Positions 29,201-36,346 of a stretch of 64,000 nucleotides of DNA are shown piece after piece; the stretch's first letter is position 1, and each line of letters opens with the position of its first letter. The position numbers were made by a program, and so were the translations under genes. The DNA comes from Muriicola jejuensis (GTDB lineage: Bacteria > Bacteroidota > Bacteroidia > Flavobacteriales > Flavobacteriaceae): the NCBI RefSeq assembly GCF_010671595.1, contig NZ_JAABOP010000005.1, positions 111,005 through 175,004 on the forward strand. Direction: 5' to 3'. The notes beneath the pieces were generated by a model, which saw only the letters and a list, made by a program, of their open reading frames with translations, did no database searches and was not told the DNA's origin.

Positions 29201-29305
29201 CGCATCATAGGTCGACTCCAGTGTAAAGAACAAGGCCGAACCATGAAAAGCAAGCCCGAGAAAGAGGGCGAGCAACAACAATAAATTAGATCGTCTCATA
29301 TCCAA
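26210..29305 (-). CDS. Large polytopic membrane protein, PTPS-related/GT-C-like
   Basis: 1031 residues. About 12 transmembrane segments fill the first ~600 residues, then a last helix at ~615-635 leads to a ~390-residue soluble tail. The N-terminal part (ESTYDALIHLFFADHYASQW, YTGFTVMGYPPLAHQ) resembles the '6-pyruvoyl-tetrahydropterin synthase related' membrane family, which is GT-C-like. The tail starts with an NTF2-like module (SPENVVKAYYDALDFKEFERA) and continues with beta-rich domains. In this context it is a candidate polymerase or sugar transferase for lipid-linked substrates. First gene of a three-gene operon divergent from the receiver-GT2 gene. Confidence 0.75.
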   Translation of the reverse strand: MDMRRSNLLLLLALFLGLAFHGSALFFTLESTYDALIHLFFADHYASQWWEPWDYRWYTGFTVMGYPPLAHQMMALFSFLGGLKFGLYSIALAAIVLFITGVYRFGLMLTGNRKVAGYTALLAVVSSTFIETLHLFGQLPSIIGISVLLHTLPEIYEWLRTGKVIKLVLAYSLIAVTVTSHHVTPIFGMVFFIFPLIGMAVMDDARDRVRNFRQITFKVFLNSFRRLFWRMVTFGMGSLALIVLCILPYWINSKENPITQVPIPHGSRDNFLEVTSSGLVFFLIPWGILLFLLPYIFYRFYSKRYLFFGLSFSMLTLLGTGGTTPLPRLLLGETAFNILTLDRFTLWATIMALPIFGEFMCRLVEGDLRDWLQSRFGSVSHRLLGGFLGGGILFMVVFSMSLGYFRPSQPQKINMLPIVNFLNQDMHNHWRYLTLGFGDQMAWLSAQTAAMTVDGNYHSARRLPELTTKAIERLENSKFRGVEGIGSLQQFLSIPEKYNLKYIFSNDKFYDPILYFCGWQRLQQLENGIMVWERLNVPPLPAIIPRDDVPRYLKLMWGIIPVLTVLIAFLLNIRLIWARVLKLKPQEEPAYLQSGVELKGFNPAIIKLNTAWAVLVLLLLCYGGYSLYLVNSAQRSPENVVKAYYDALDFKEFERAHSYLSPTRGVSLDQYMLEVAVTDGILSSYAKLDSIGVDLVSSSPNTATARIRSVWITPLETIKKTERRQVVKEEGNWYLVPEPPKRDIPSDQLFTSNVTRYYNHGRRKVTTQQTYHEDVLEQPLLEVLTARLVRNKDQYAIVGEIQNIDRVPADVTISATLYNEMDIPLSSYNAKYHIKHKLMPKEVTSFRIDFEKISWRTKDDIMPATFNPEQFDPVQLEEMPVKFNLQCAANIATTDLYKDVALQQLQLNQETIRGALFNAGVQEVTIPQILISYYDTKKELLWVDQTFVQEGIRVQRLQYFDHPFPELEVVEIISRDMKNCFVNGLPNSEISEKMFPDGRKEKGKPYLQPVSHKEFDYIKIETDHFIGNPRS

Positions 29306-29383
29306 TTTCTGTAGGAAAATATAACAGTTTAAAGGTAGTTATATTGTGGTATTCATAGATAATCGACCACAGACAGATAGGGT

Positions 29384-29453
29384 CTGTTCGTCTACAGAAA
29401 ACTGCCGTTCGGCTCAACGCACCAATAAAGGAGGTCTGGTCTGTCTACATTTG
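29384..29453 (+). promoter_or_regulatory. Predicted LytTR site and -7 of the receiver-GT2 gene
   Basis: CTGTTCGTCTACA (29384-29396) and CCGTTCGGCTCAA (29405-29417), 9 of 13 identical and 21 bp apart. TACATTTG (29446-29453), an exact TAnnTTTG, starts exactly 50 bases after 29396. No -33 TTG. Because the region is divergent, it may also act on the 29305 operon, which has TACCTTTA on the minus strand. Confidence 0.7.
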
Positions 29454-29514
29454 TTTCAGAAATCGGAATAATAGCCGGTCTCATTTAGCCCTTAGATAAC
29501 AAATTACTTAACCT

Positions 29515-30654
29515 ATGAAAATTCTTGCAATTGACGATCAACAACTTATCCTTCTGTCTATCCAAAAAAAACTCACCGAAGCAGGCTTTGACGTCTGCAT
29601 CTCTGAAACGGGCGATAAAGGTATCGTCCTCTACGAACAATTCAAGCCAGACCTAGTCATAGTCGATATCAACATGCCCGGGATGAGCGGATTGGATGTC
29701 GTGAAACACATCCGTTTGAACAAAGCCAAAGAAACCCCAATTTTGATTCTGTCCGGAAATACAGATGAACAGATCATCATCGATGGATTCGACCTTGGGA
29801 TCAATGACTACATGAAAAAACCTGTAAGCCTTAATGAGATGACTGCAAGGATTGACCGCATCCTGGGTATCCGCAATTTACCCGAAAGGAAAATTCCGGT
29901 CAAAACGAACCAAATGCTCCAGCAATATTGTGTGGGTATCGTGATCCCCTGCTACAACGAAGAAGAGCGTCTTTCGAGCGCTGTATTTCAGCAATTCGCC
30001 ACCGAAAACCTGGGGTATCATTTGTGTTTCGTCAATGACGGGAGTACGGATAACACCCTAGAAGTCCTGAATAGACTAAAGGAAGGCAACGAGGACCGGA
30101 TCAGTGTCTATAATTGTGAAAAGAACGGAGGCAAGGCCGAGGCGGTCAGACAGGGTATACAGCACCTTGCCAAAGACAAACAATTCGATTACCTCGGGTA
30201 CCTCGATGCCGATCTTTCTACTGATTTCAGGGATTTTGACGGACTTGTCAGAACCCTGGAAAACTCAGAGTTCAAGATCGTCAGTGGATCGCGGATCAGC
30301 CGAATGGGTGCGAACATCACCAAAGAATCTGCCCGTAAGATCATCAGTAAAACCATTAATATGATCATTCAGACCATCCTGGGAATGCCTTTTAAGGATA
30401 CTCAGTGCGGGGCCAAGATCATGACCCGGGATATAGTGGGTCCAATCTTTGAAGAAAAATTCATCACCCGATGGCTGTTCGATGTGGAGATATTTATGCG
30501 TATGAAGGGACTTTACGGAAAAGACAAGGCCAACAGCCTCATTTGTGAGCAACCTCTAAAAAGGTGGATACACGCAGACGGGTCCAAACTTTCTATGAAG
30601 GACTCTGTAAAGATCATCGGTCAGCTCGGTCAAATCGCCCTTCATTATAAGTAA
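29515..30654 (+). CDS. Receiver domain fused to GT2 glycosyltransferase
   Basis: 379 residues. Residues 1-120 are a complete receiver: D7-D8, phosphoacceptor D51 in VIVDINMPG, S80 in LILSGN, K102 in MKKPVS. A ~20-residue linker leads to a GT2 domain (139-375) of the Alg5/dolichyl-phosphate-glucose synthase type: VIPCYNEEERL, VNDGSTDNT, GGKAEAVRQG, the DxD at D231-D233 in YLDADLSTD, GSR at 258-260 and DTQCGAKIM. It has no transmembrane helices after the GT domain, unlike many ArnC-type enzymes. The architecture implies that phosphorylation switches sugar transfer to a lipid carrier. The upstream leader is CTTAACCTATGAA. No frameshift or internal start suggests an artefact. Confidence 0.92.
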   Translation: MKILAIDDQQLILLSIQKKLTEAGFDVCISETGDKGIVLYEQFKPDLVIVDINMPGMSGLDVVKHIRLNKAKETPILILSGNTDEQIIIDGFDLGINDYMKKPVSLNEMTARIDRILGIRNLPERKIPVKTNQMLQQYCVGIVIPCYNEEERLSSAVFQQFATENLGYHLCFVNDGSTDNTLEVLNRLKEGNEDRISVYNCEKNGGKAEAVRQGIQHLAKDKQFDYLGYLDADLSTDFRDFDGLVRTLENSEFKIVSGSRISRMGANITKESARKIISKTINMIIQTILGMPFKDTQCGAKIMTRDIVGPIFEEKFITRWLFDVEIFMRMKGLYGKDKANSLICEQPLKRWIHADGSKLSMKDSVKIIGQLGQIALHYK

Positions 30655-31154
30655 TCCGAAAGACTATATATGTAGACCCTGCTCCTTACAGGGGTTTATT
30701 ACGTTTATCGTTACTTTGTTTCATCCCGATTAAATTAAGGTTCTATATAACCTGCTTCCCTATGGGATATTGATATTAGAACTTACGTTTGAAGTACATC
30801 CAAATACTCAAATCGTGAACACGGAACAAATCACAAGGGAGTTCTGATAATGGAGCGAACTATGAGATCTGCCAGATCTTCGACGCAGAACGTTCTCAAA
30901 AGGATTGTATCCTTAGTGTTATGACTCCTTTGGTGATGCCACTTATCTGAATTTAGGCACATCATTTTGAAAAAGGTCCGGCGTCAAGAGAATTTTAAAA
31001 TGATATCATTTTGAAAAGATCATGAATCGGAATATCCTTAGCCTATGGATAACAATCCAGCCGTTTTTAGACCGTCTGTGATCATCATATAAATCCTTTC
31101 AAAAATTAAGTAAAGACTTGGAAAATTAGAATTTGACTTATGAGTTGCCAAGAA
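30655..31154. other. Intergenic region, 500 bases, mostly featureless
   Basis: No coding frame. A weak CCCTG...CAGGG hairpin (30677-30693) followed by a T-rich stretch may terminate the receiver-GT2 gene. ATCATTTTGAAAA occurs twice (30961 and 31004), and the second overlaps a perfect 16-bp palindrome. Confidence 0.55.
30997..31012. promoter_or_regulatory. 16-bp perfect palindrome
   Basis: AAAATGATATCATTTT is fully self-complementary and lies downstream of both flanking genes (31155 gene on the minus strand, receiver-GT2 on the plus), so an operator role would need an unseen transcript. Confidence 0.3.
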
Positions 31155-31730
31155 CTACTTCCTGTAGGCTATTTGAGCCCATTTGGAATCCTCTGATGGT
31201 TTATCTATTAGTTTTACTATGGCACCTTTTAAGATAACCCCTTTGCGACTGGTATTCGGAAATTCATCAGGTCTTCCAATGACCCCGTTCCGGACGCTTC
31301 GGTCTGATGTGGCTACGTAATAGACCCCTCCTAATTTGAGATCCTTAATTTCTTTAAAATACTCCGTGCCATCTGAATCAATTATCTGGACATACCCTTT
31401 CTCGCTCAACAGGCGATTCACAGCTTTATCCAGTTCATCTGTGTGGCAATCGTCTCCACAAGTCTCCAAAAAATTAGAGAATGCTCTGAGCGTATTTGTT
31501 TCCTTTGCCAGGGTCCATTGATCTGCTCCTGCCTGTTCACGACATTCTCTCAAATCTTGAATGGCTTTGTCCTTTACCAGATCGAGTTCGGCTGAAGCCT
31601 CACCCAATTGAGTAGCATAATCTTTTAAGTCCTGGTTGGTTTCTTCCAGTTGAGAGGTAAGGTAAACGACATAGCCAAACATGGTAATGATGGCTAATGT
31701 TAAAACAGATACGGTTATTTTAAATTTCAT
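31155..31730 (-). CDS. Membrane-anchored coiled-coil protein with SH3-like C-terminus
   Basis: 191 residues. One N-terminal transmembrane helix (~4-26), a coiled coil (~27-65), a Cys pair in ETCGDDCHTDE, and a C-terminal beta-rich part (YYVATSDRSVRNGVIG...GVILKGAIVKLIDKP) resembling bacterial SH3 modules. No family name is certain. Its start is 6 bases from the stop of the AGGN-motif membrane protein, so it belongs to the cassette led by the caspase-like protease. Confidence 0.65.
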   Translation of the reverse strand: MKFKITVSVLTLAIITMFGYVVYLTSQLEETNQDLKDYATQLGEASAELDLVKDKAIQDLRECREQAGADQWTLAKETNTLRAFSNFLETCGDDCHTDELDKAVNRLLSEKGYVQIIDSDGTEYFKEIKDLKLGGVYYVATSDRSVRNGVIGRPDEFPNTSRKGVILKGAIVKLIDKPSEDSKWAQIAYRK

Positions 31731-31736
31731 AGTACG

Positions 31737-32045
31737 CTAATTTACATTGATTGGTTGACTTTTAGATCGGATCAAAACCACAATTAAAAGGGCCAGGAGG
31801 GCAAAAAATCCACCTGCAGCAATACTGGCTATGTAGTTTTTTGGATCAAATACCAGAAAGAGAACGGATGATATTGCGAACAAACCCATAAGCAAGACAA
31901 AGAACTTTATAACAAATTCTATATCCTTTTTGTTGGCCTCCAACCCGTATACGTTTATCGTTTTGGTATCACCCAGGTTAATATTTCCACCTGCATTAAA
32001 TTCTGAATCTCTTGCGGTATTCTTTGCTTTTTTTGAAGTCCCCAT
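31737..32045 (-). CDS. Small two-helix membrane protein with AGGN hairpin motif
   Basis: 102 residues. Near the N-terminus is EFNAGGNINLGDTKTINVYG, the short beta-hairpin 'aGGnixiGD' motif that recurs in effector-associated and conflict-system proteins. Two transmembrane helices follow (~43-65 and ~72-92). The same motif occurs twice in the next gene upstream. I infer that the hairpins mediate assembly of the cassette proteins and that this one brings the complex to the inner membrane. No enzymatic motif. Confidence 0.65.
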   Translation of the reverse strand: MGTSKKAKNTARDSEFNAGGNINLGDTKTINVYGLEANKKDIEFVIKFFVLLMGLFAISSVLFLVFDPKNYIASIAAGGFFALLALLIVVLIRSKSQPINVN

Positions 32046-32095
32046 AGTGTAACGTTTAAAAAAATAAGTATTCTTCCTTCAACAGGGTAAAAAAT

Positions 32096-32533
32096 CTATC
32101 CATCTCCAAGTGTGAAATCACCGCCAGCTTCGAATTTTCCTCTTTCAATTACATTTTTCATGTCAAATTTCTGGTCGCTGACTGTTTTGTCGCCTATCTT
32201 AATATTTCCTCCTGCCTTAACGTCTACGTCTTTTAGTACATTCTTCATGGAAGGGTTGGGTTTTTGGCTTTCCCTGATCCACCGTTCCAGTTCCTTCATG
32301 AACTTTTCATTGCCCGACAGGTCCCCCATCGCCTTGACCAGTTCTTCATTTACTTCCTTTGATTCAGGGGCAGTTTCCAGTTTGTTAACCAGTTCCTTAT
32401 GATCTCCTTTCTTAAACCAGCCCCTCACCCAGCGCACGGAGTCTGAGACGAAGTCATCCACGGCGGCATTCACCTCCTTGTTTTTCACAAAGGTGTTTAC
32501 GACCAGGCCAATGCCGAGTGTGATCAGCTCCAT
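32096..32533 (-). CDS. Small helical adaptor with two AGGN hairpin motifs
   Basis: 145 residues. An N-terminal helical part (~1-95) is followed by VKAGGNIKIGDKTV and, at the very end, FEAGGDFTLGDG. The hairpin pair is of the kind seen at the ends of adaptor proteins in bacterial conflict systems with STAND NTPases, TIR or caspase effectors. No signal peptide; the first helix (LITLGIGLVVNTFV) is moderately hydrophobic. It lies 177 bases downstream of the caspase gene and 50 bases upstream of the membrane protein. Confidence 0.65.
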   Translation of the reverse strand: MELITLGIGLVVNTFVKNKEVNAAVDDFVSDSVRWVRGWFKKGDHKELVNKLETAPESKEVNEELVKAMGDLSGNEKFMKELERWIRESQKPNPSMKNVLKDVDVKAGGNIKIGDKTVSDQKFDMKNVIERGKFEAGGDFTLGDG

Positions 32534-32710
32534 TTTGAATTAAATTGATTAGTGTAGTGAGAATGACCCGTGAGGTTCCTCCTTCGTTCAGGATATAAGC
32601 CTGAAGACTTCCGGAAACAGGGGTTTTTTAAGTAGATCACGCAGTGGTTGGTTTGATTCTGATCGCTCTAATTTAAACAAATTAGCGATTAATTGGCTAA
32701 AAACTCTTCC

Positions 32711-34093
32711 CTATGTCAAAAGCACCTCCTCGAGAAAGAGTATATAAGGGTCTTTTTCATTCTTAGTGTCGAACAGGGTGTCGTAGATCATAACTGCCCT
32801 TTCGTAACACTGCATTTTGAACCGTATCCCTGCTTTATCGTGTACTACCTGATAGTTGCGCCTGGAAGCATCCAGGTCGCCCAGATAGATACTGGCCTCG
32901 GCCATCGTAACGAATTTAGGCACACTTTCATAGGGATAGCGGTCGGCCGCACTCATGGCGATGGCCGCGTATTCCCGCATCTCCCTTTTGCTCAGGTCGA
33001 GTTTCGCCAGCATAAAAGCGATCTTGGACGCATTGGTAAAGACCTGTTCCTCATCCTCTGTTTTCACTGCCAACTCATAGGCCCTGCGGTAGATCTCCAA
33101 GGCTTCCTCCCCCTCTTTCTGCAGGCGGTGTTTAAGATAGTGGTTGCGATATAGATCCCCCAGGACCTCCATCAGGTCAGGATCCGATTTTGTGCGCCTG
33201 TTCCGGTGCAATGCCTCAATGGCATCCTCTACCCTGCCTACGGCTTCCATGGATTTGATCAGCTTGATAAAGGTGTCCTCGTCCAGGGCTTCCACCTTGG
33301 GTTCGAATTCCGCTATGATAGCCTCATGATCTTCTGCATTCTTCGGGAAGTGGCTTAAGATAAGATTCTCAGACATCTGGGTCTTGAAATACGGGGTCTG
33401 TACTACCGGATTGCCATCCATATCCTCGCAATTGCTTGCCATTCTTGGCACCTCGTTAAAGATGTACTCCACAACGTCCATCATGCTGACCTCCGGTTCG
33501 GTAAAGGGCCTTACATGCCTTCCCGCCAGTACCTCCAGCAGGGCCTTGGTAAAAAAACTGTGATTATCGTGCCCGTAAGACTTTTCATTGTCCTGGCAGG
33601 AGGCCATGATCCAGATGCCCTGTTCGTCGTTCAGTTTCTGGGCCATCCCATAAAGGCCTTTGATCCCGCTCTGCACCATACCCTCGGCGTGGCAGCAATC
33701 CAGGAACAGCACCAACTTGTTGGAAGGCAGGGCATTGATCTTGTCCCTGAGTTCCTCGGCTGTGATCATGGTCTCCATGATGTTGTCTGCTGTCATGTCT
33801 GAAGGCTGAAGGAAGAACTTGTGTTTGTCACTGTACTTCCCGCCATGACCGGAATAATACAAAAGGATAGTGGAATCCTCATTCGTCTTTTCCCTGAGCT
33901 CATCAAAAGCCTGGAGGATGCCCTCCCGTGTAGCATCCTTCTCCGTCCTGAGGAGGACGTTCTCTTTGGGATAACCGATCAGTTTGTCATCGATCAGGCT
34001 TTCCTGCAGCATTTTGGCATCATTGACGGTATATTCGATCTGGTCTCCCCCTACCCCGATGATCAGGGCATAATTGTTCTCTGAGTTATACAT
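32711..34093 (-). CDS. Caspase-like (peptidase C14) protease with helical repeat tail
   Basis: 460 residues from the ATG at 34093, which follows AAAGGAAA; a TTG 7 codons upstream is less likely. The caspase fold is in residues ~1-240 with the dyad H83 in YYSGHGG and C134 in FLDCCHAEG. The rest is TPR-like helical (ALEIYRRAYELAVKT, ASIYLGDLDASRRNY). Bacterial caspase-like proteins often act as suicide or processing proteases in anti-phage systems, activated by partners. Here no NTPase or nucleotide cyclase is adjacent; the partners appear to be the two small AGGN proteins. The order of the catalytic residues and the fold are clear; the defence role is inference. Confidence 0.88.
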   Translation of the reverse strand: MYNSENNYALIIGVGGDQIEYTVNDAKMLQESLIDDKLIGYPKENVLLRTEKDATREGILQAFDELREKTNEDSTILLYYSGHGGKYSDKHKFFLQPSDMTADNIMETMITAEELRDKINALPSNKLVLFLDCCHAEGMVQSGIKGLYGMAQKLNDEQGIWIMASCQDNEKSYGHDNHSFFTKALLEVLAGRHVRPFTEPEVSMMDVVEYIFNEVPRMASNCEDMDGNPVVQTPYFKTQMSENLILSHFPKNAEDHEAIIAEFEPKVEALDEDTFIKLIKSMEAVGRVEDAIEALHRNRRTKSDPDLMEVLGDLYRNHYLKHRLQKEGEEALEIYRRAYELAVKTEDEEQVFTNASKIAFMLAKLDLSKREMREYAAIAMSAADRYPYESVPKFVTMAEASIYLGDLDASRRNYQVVHDKAGIRFKMQCYERAVMIYDTLFDTKNEKDPYILFLEEVLLT

Positions 34094-34160
34094 AGTTGTC
34101 TGTTTCCTTTCCAAAAAGGTTTTTTTAGTTCATTTTTAAAGCTTGCGATACAGCAACAGG

Positions 34161-36239
34161 CTATCCCTCATGCCAAAAGGTAAGGATCTTCCGGAATTCC
34201 TGGGTTGATCTCAAAGGCTGAAAGAGATAATCATTCTGGAAGGTAGTGCTGGTAAATCGTTTACCCGCTGCCACCGCCTGTAACAGATATTCCAGAGCCT
34301 TTTTCTCTTCCCCTCCAAATGCGTAATACCGGGCGAGGCTGTAATCCACTTCGCCGAACTGGTATTTAGAGCGCATCCCACTGACCTTTAACATAACATC
34401 CCGGGCCTTCTCTTCCTCCCCGTTCTTCAGGTAGGACATAGCCAGGAAGGTCGACATGGTGATCTGATCCTCACTGTCCGGCAACAAATCCTCCAACAGG
34501 GTTTGAGACCTTGGGTACTCCTCCATGTAAAAGGCAGTTTCTGCCTGCAGTTGTCGTTCTGACTGACTCAGCTGGTCGCCTTTCAGCTCCTGAAAAGAGG
34601 ATACCCGCTGAAAATACTTCCCGGCTTCGGCTTTATTACCGGTTTTGAGATACTCCAATCCGGTTTTCAGCATCATCAGCTGCCAGTAATCAACCCGACC
34701 CAATAAACGGATATGCTCCATCAAATCATTGACTGCCTCATGATCCCCTTTCAGGACATAGGCCTTCATCAGCACCTCCTTGATCCATTCCTGCCCTGCC
34801 GTTCTTGCATAGGGCTTCAGCATTTCTATGGTGCCGTCTATATTGCCCAATTCCAGGTCTGCCATTCCTTTCACGAAGTAGCGGTATTCACAGGAAATAC
34901 AATTGTCCAGATCAAACACATCCTTATCAATGGCTGTATATATGGTATCCACCGCCTGGGGCAGGTTCACAAATTGCAGGGCCAGGACCATCATGCTCAG
35001 GTTCATTTCAATTTCCTTGGGGGCCATGTTGTACTCTTCTTTATAGGTCTTGTAGGCCGTCCTGTTATCGCCTTTAAAGCAGGCCTCATAATGCTGTATC
35101 ATATTGAGCTGTTCTCTTTTGGTCCCGGTCTCCGCAGACAGGACCCGCAGGAGTGAGTCGGCTATGGCAAATTCGTCCCGATTATAATAATAGGCAACCC
35201 TGTCTATTTTTGGCTTGAAAAAACTGCTGTCAGCGGCGATCGCCTCGTTGATGTAAGTCAGCTGATCCGAGGATTGCAGTTGTTGGAGGGCATCACTTTC
35301 CAGCCATAACTTATAAGCTTTGAAATTGGGAGGGGTCTCTTCCAACCCCATGATAGCCTTGCCCTTGGATCCCAGGTACCCCAAAACACGTTGTTTTACC
35401 TTTTCTATACAATCGAGGGGACTCTCGGCGTCGCATTCGATCTGTTCAAAGGATACCAGCGTTTTGTTCATATTCCCATCCATGACGGAACTCTGTAACA
35501 GGAGTCGGCCGTTCTGCAGATAATACGTCCCAGTAACCACCTTTGAAGGCCTCAGGTATTCTTTCAGAACCCCGTTCTCCTCGCTGGGCACGACGGCGGC
35601 TTTCAGGACGTTCGTATAATCCTTCACGATCTGGGGGGAGATCACCTGGCCTACCTTGTTTTGTGTAATACCGTGCATGATCCAGTCTACTGCCATGTTT
35701 CCGATCACATCCAGGTTGGGGTCGGTGGTGTTGTTTTCGAAAGGCAATACCGCGATCCGGTCATTGTCAGGTTCTTCCGGAAAAGTAAAAGCGCTCATAT
35801 CTTCCTGATTGATAAAATTGGCCTTTACGATCAGGGAGGCGGAGAACAGGGCGATCAGGCTGATCACAAAAAGGGCAGTGAAATACATCTTCTGAAAAGG
35901 ACTGTAAAAATGGACCCCGGGCAGGTGTATCTTCCTTTTTTTAAGTCCTTTTATCTCTTCGCCGGAGGTGGCATCCTTCGAACTCACTTTGAGGCCTTCC
36001 CTCCTGCTCAACCTGGTTTCCTCAGGTTTAAGCCGGTATCTCCACAACAGGTAGATATAGAAAGGAAAACCGATTAGCAGTACCAACAGGAGGTAGGTCA
36101 TGCTGATCTTGGGCAGGCCGAAAGGCTCATAAATCTCAGAAAAAACCTGGATCAGGACCCAACTGGATACCAGGTAAATGGAAAGATTTTTAAATACCTC
36201 CTTCTCATGGCATTCTTTGATAAACGCTTTAAAATTCAT
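34161..36239 (-). CDS. Membrane TolB-N-like/TPR protein, paralogue A
   Basis: 692 residues. Two transmembrane helices near the start (VSSWVLIQVFSEIYEPFGLP and MTYLLLVLLIGFPFYIYLLW), a third at ~120-142, then the segment RIAVLPFENNTTDPNLDVIG typical of the TolB-N/FlgO-like domain found behind adenylate cyclases, followed by helical repeats. It has a Cys pair CISCEYR near residue 430. The same layout occurs in the gene at 36618. No cyclase domain is present. It lies 67 bases upstream of the caspase gene on the same strand and could be its sensor, though equally it could be unrelated. Confidence 0.75.
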   Translation of the reverse strand: MNFKAFIKECHEKEVFKNLSIYLVSSWVLIQVFSEIYEPFGLPKISMTYLLLVLLIGFPFYIYLLWRYRLKPEETRLSRREGLKVSSKDATSGEEIKGLKKRKIHLPGVHFYSPFQKMYFTALFVISLIALFSASLIVKANFINQEDMSAFTFPEEPDNDRIAVLPFENNTTDPNLDVIGNMAVDWIMHGITQNKVGQVISPQIVKDYTNVLKAAVVPSEENGVLKEYLRPSKVVTGTYYLQNGRLLLQSSVMDGNMNKTLVSFEQIECDAESPLDCIEKVKQRVLGYLGSKGKAIMGLEETPPNFKAYKLWLESDALQQLQSSDQLTYINEAIAADSSFFKPKIDRVAYYYNRDEFAIADSLLRVLSAETGTKREQLNMIQHYEACFKGDNRTAYKTYKEEYNMAPKEIEMNLSMMVLALQFVNLPQAVDTIYTAIDKDVFDLDNCISCEYRYFVKGMADLELGNIDGTIEMLKPYARTAGQEWIKEVLMKAYVLKGDHEAVNDLMEHIRLLGRVDYWQLMMLKTGLEYLKTGNKAEAGKYFQRVSSFQELKGDQLSQSERQLQAETAFYMEEYPRSQTLLEDLLPDSEDQITMSTFLAMSYLKNGEEEKARDVMLKVSGMRSKYQFGEVDYSLARYYAFGGEEKKALEYLLQAVAAGKRFTSTTFQNDYLFQPLRSTQEFRKILTFWHEG

Positions 36240-36346
36240 GTACTAAAATCTCGTGGGAATTAATATAGAGGGCTTAACGCTTTACGTTAGGAATACTGTA
36301 AATTTTTCACTAATATAGTGATAAATTAACTCTAAAAATTATAACC

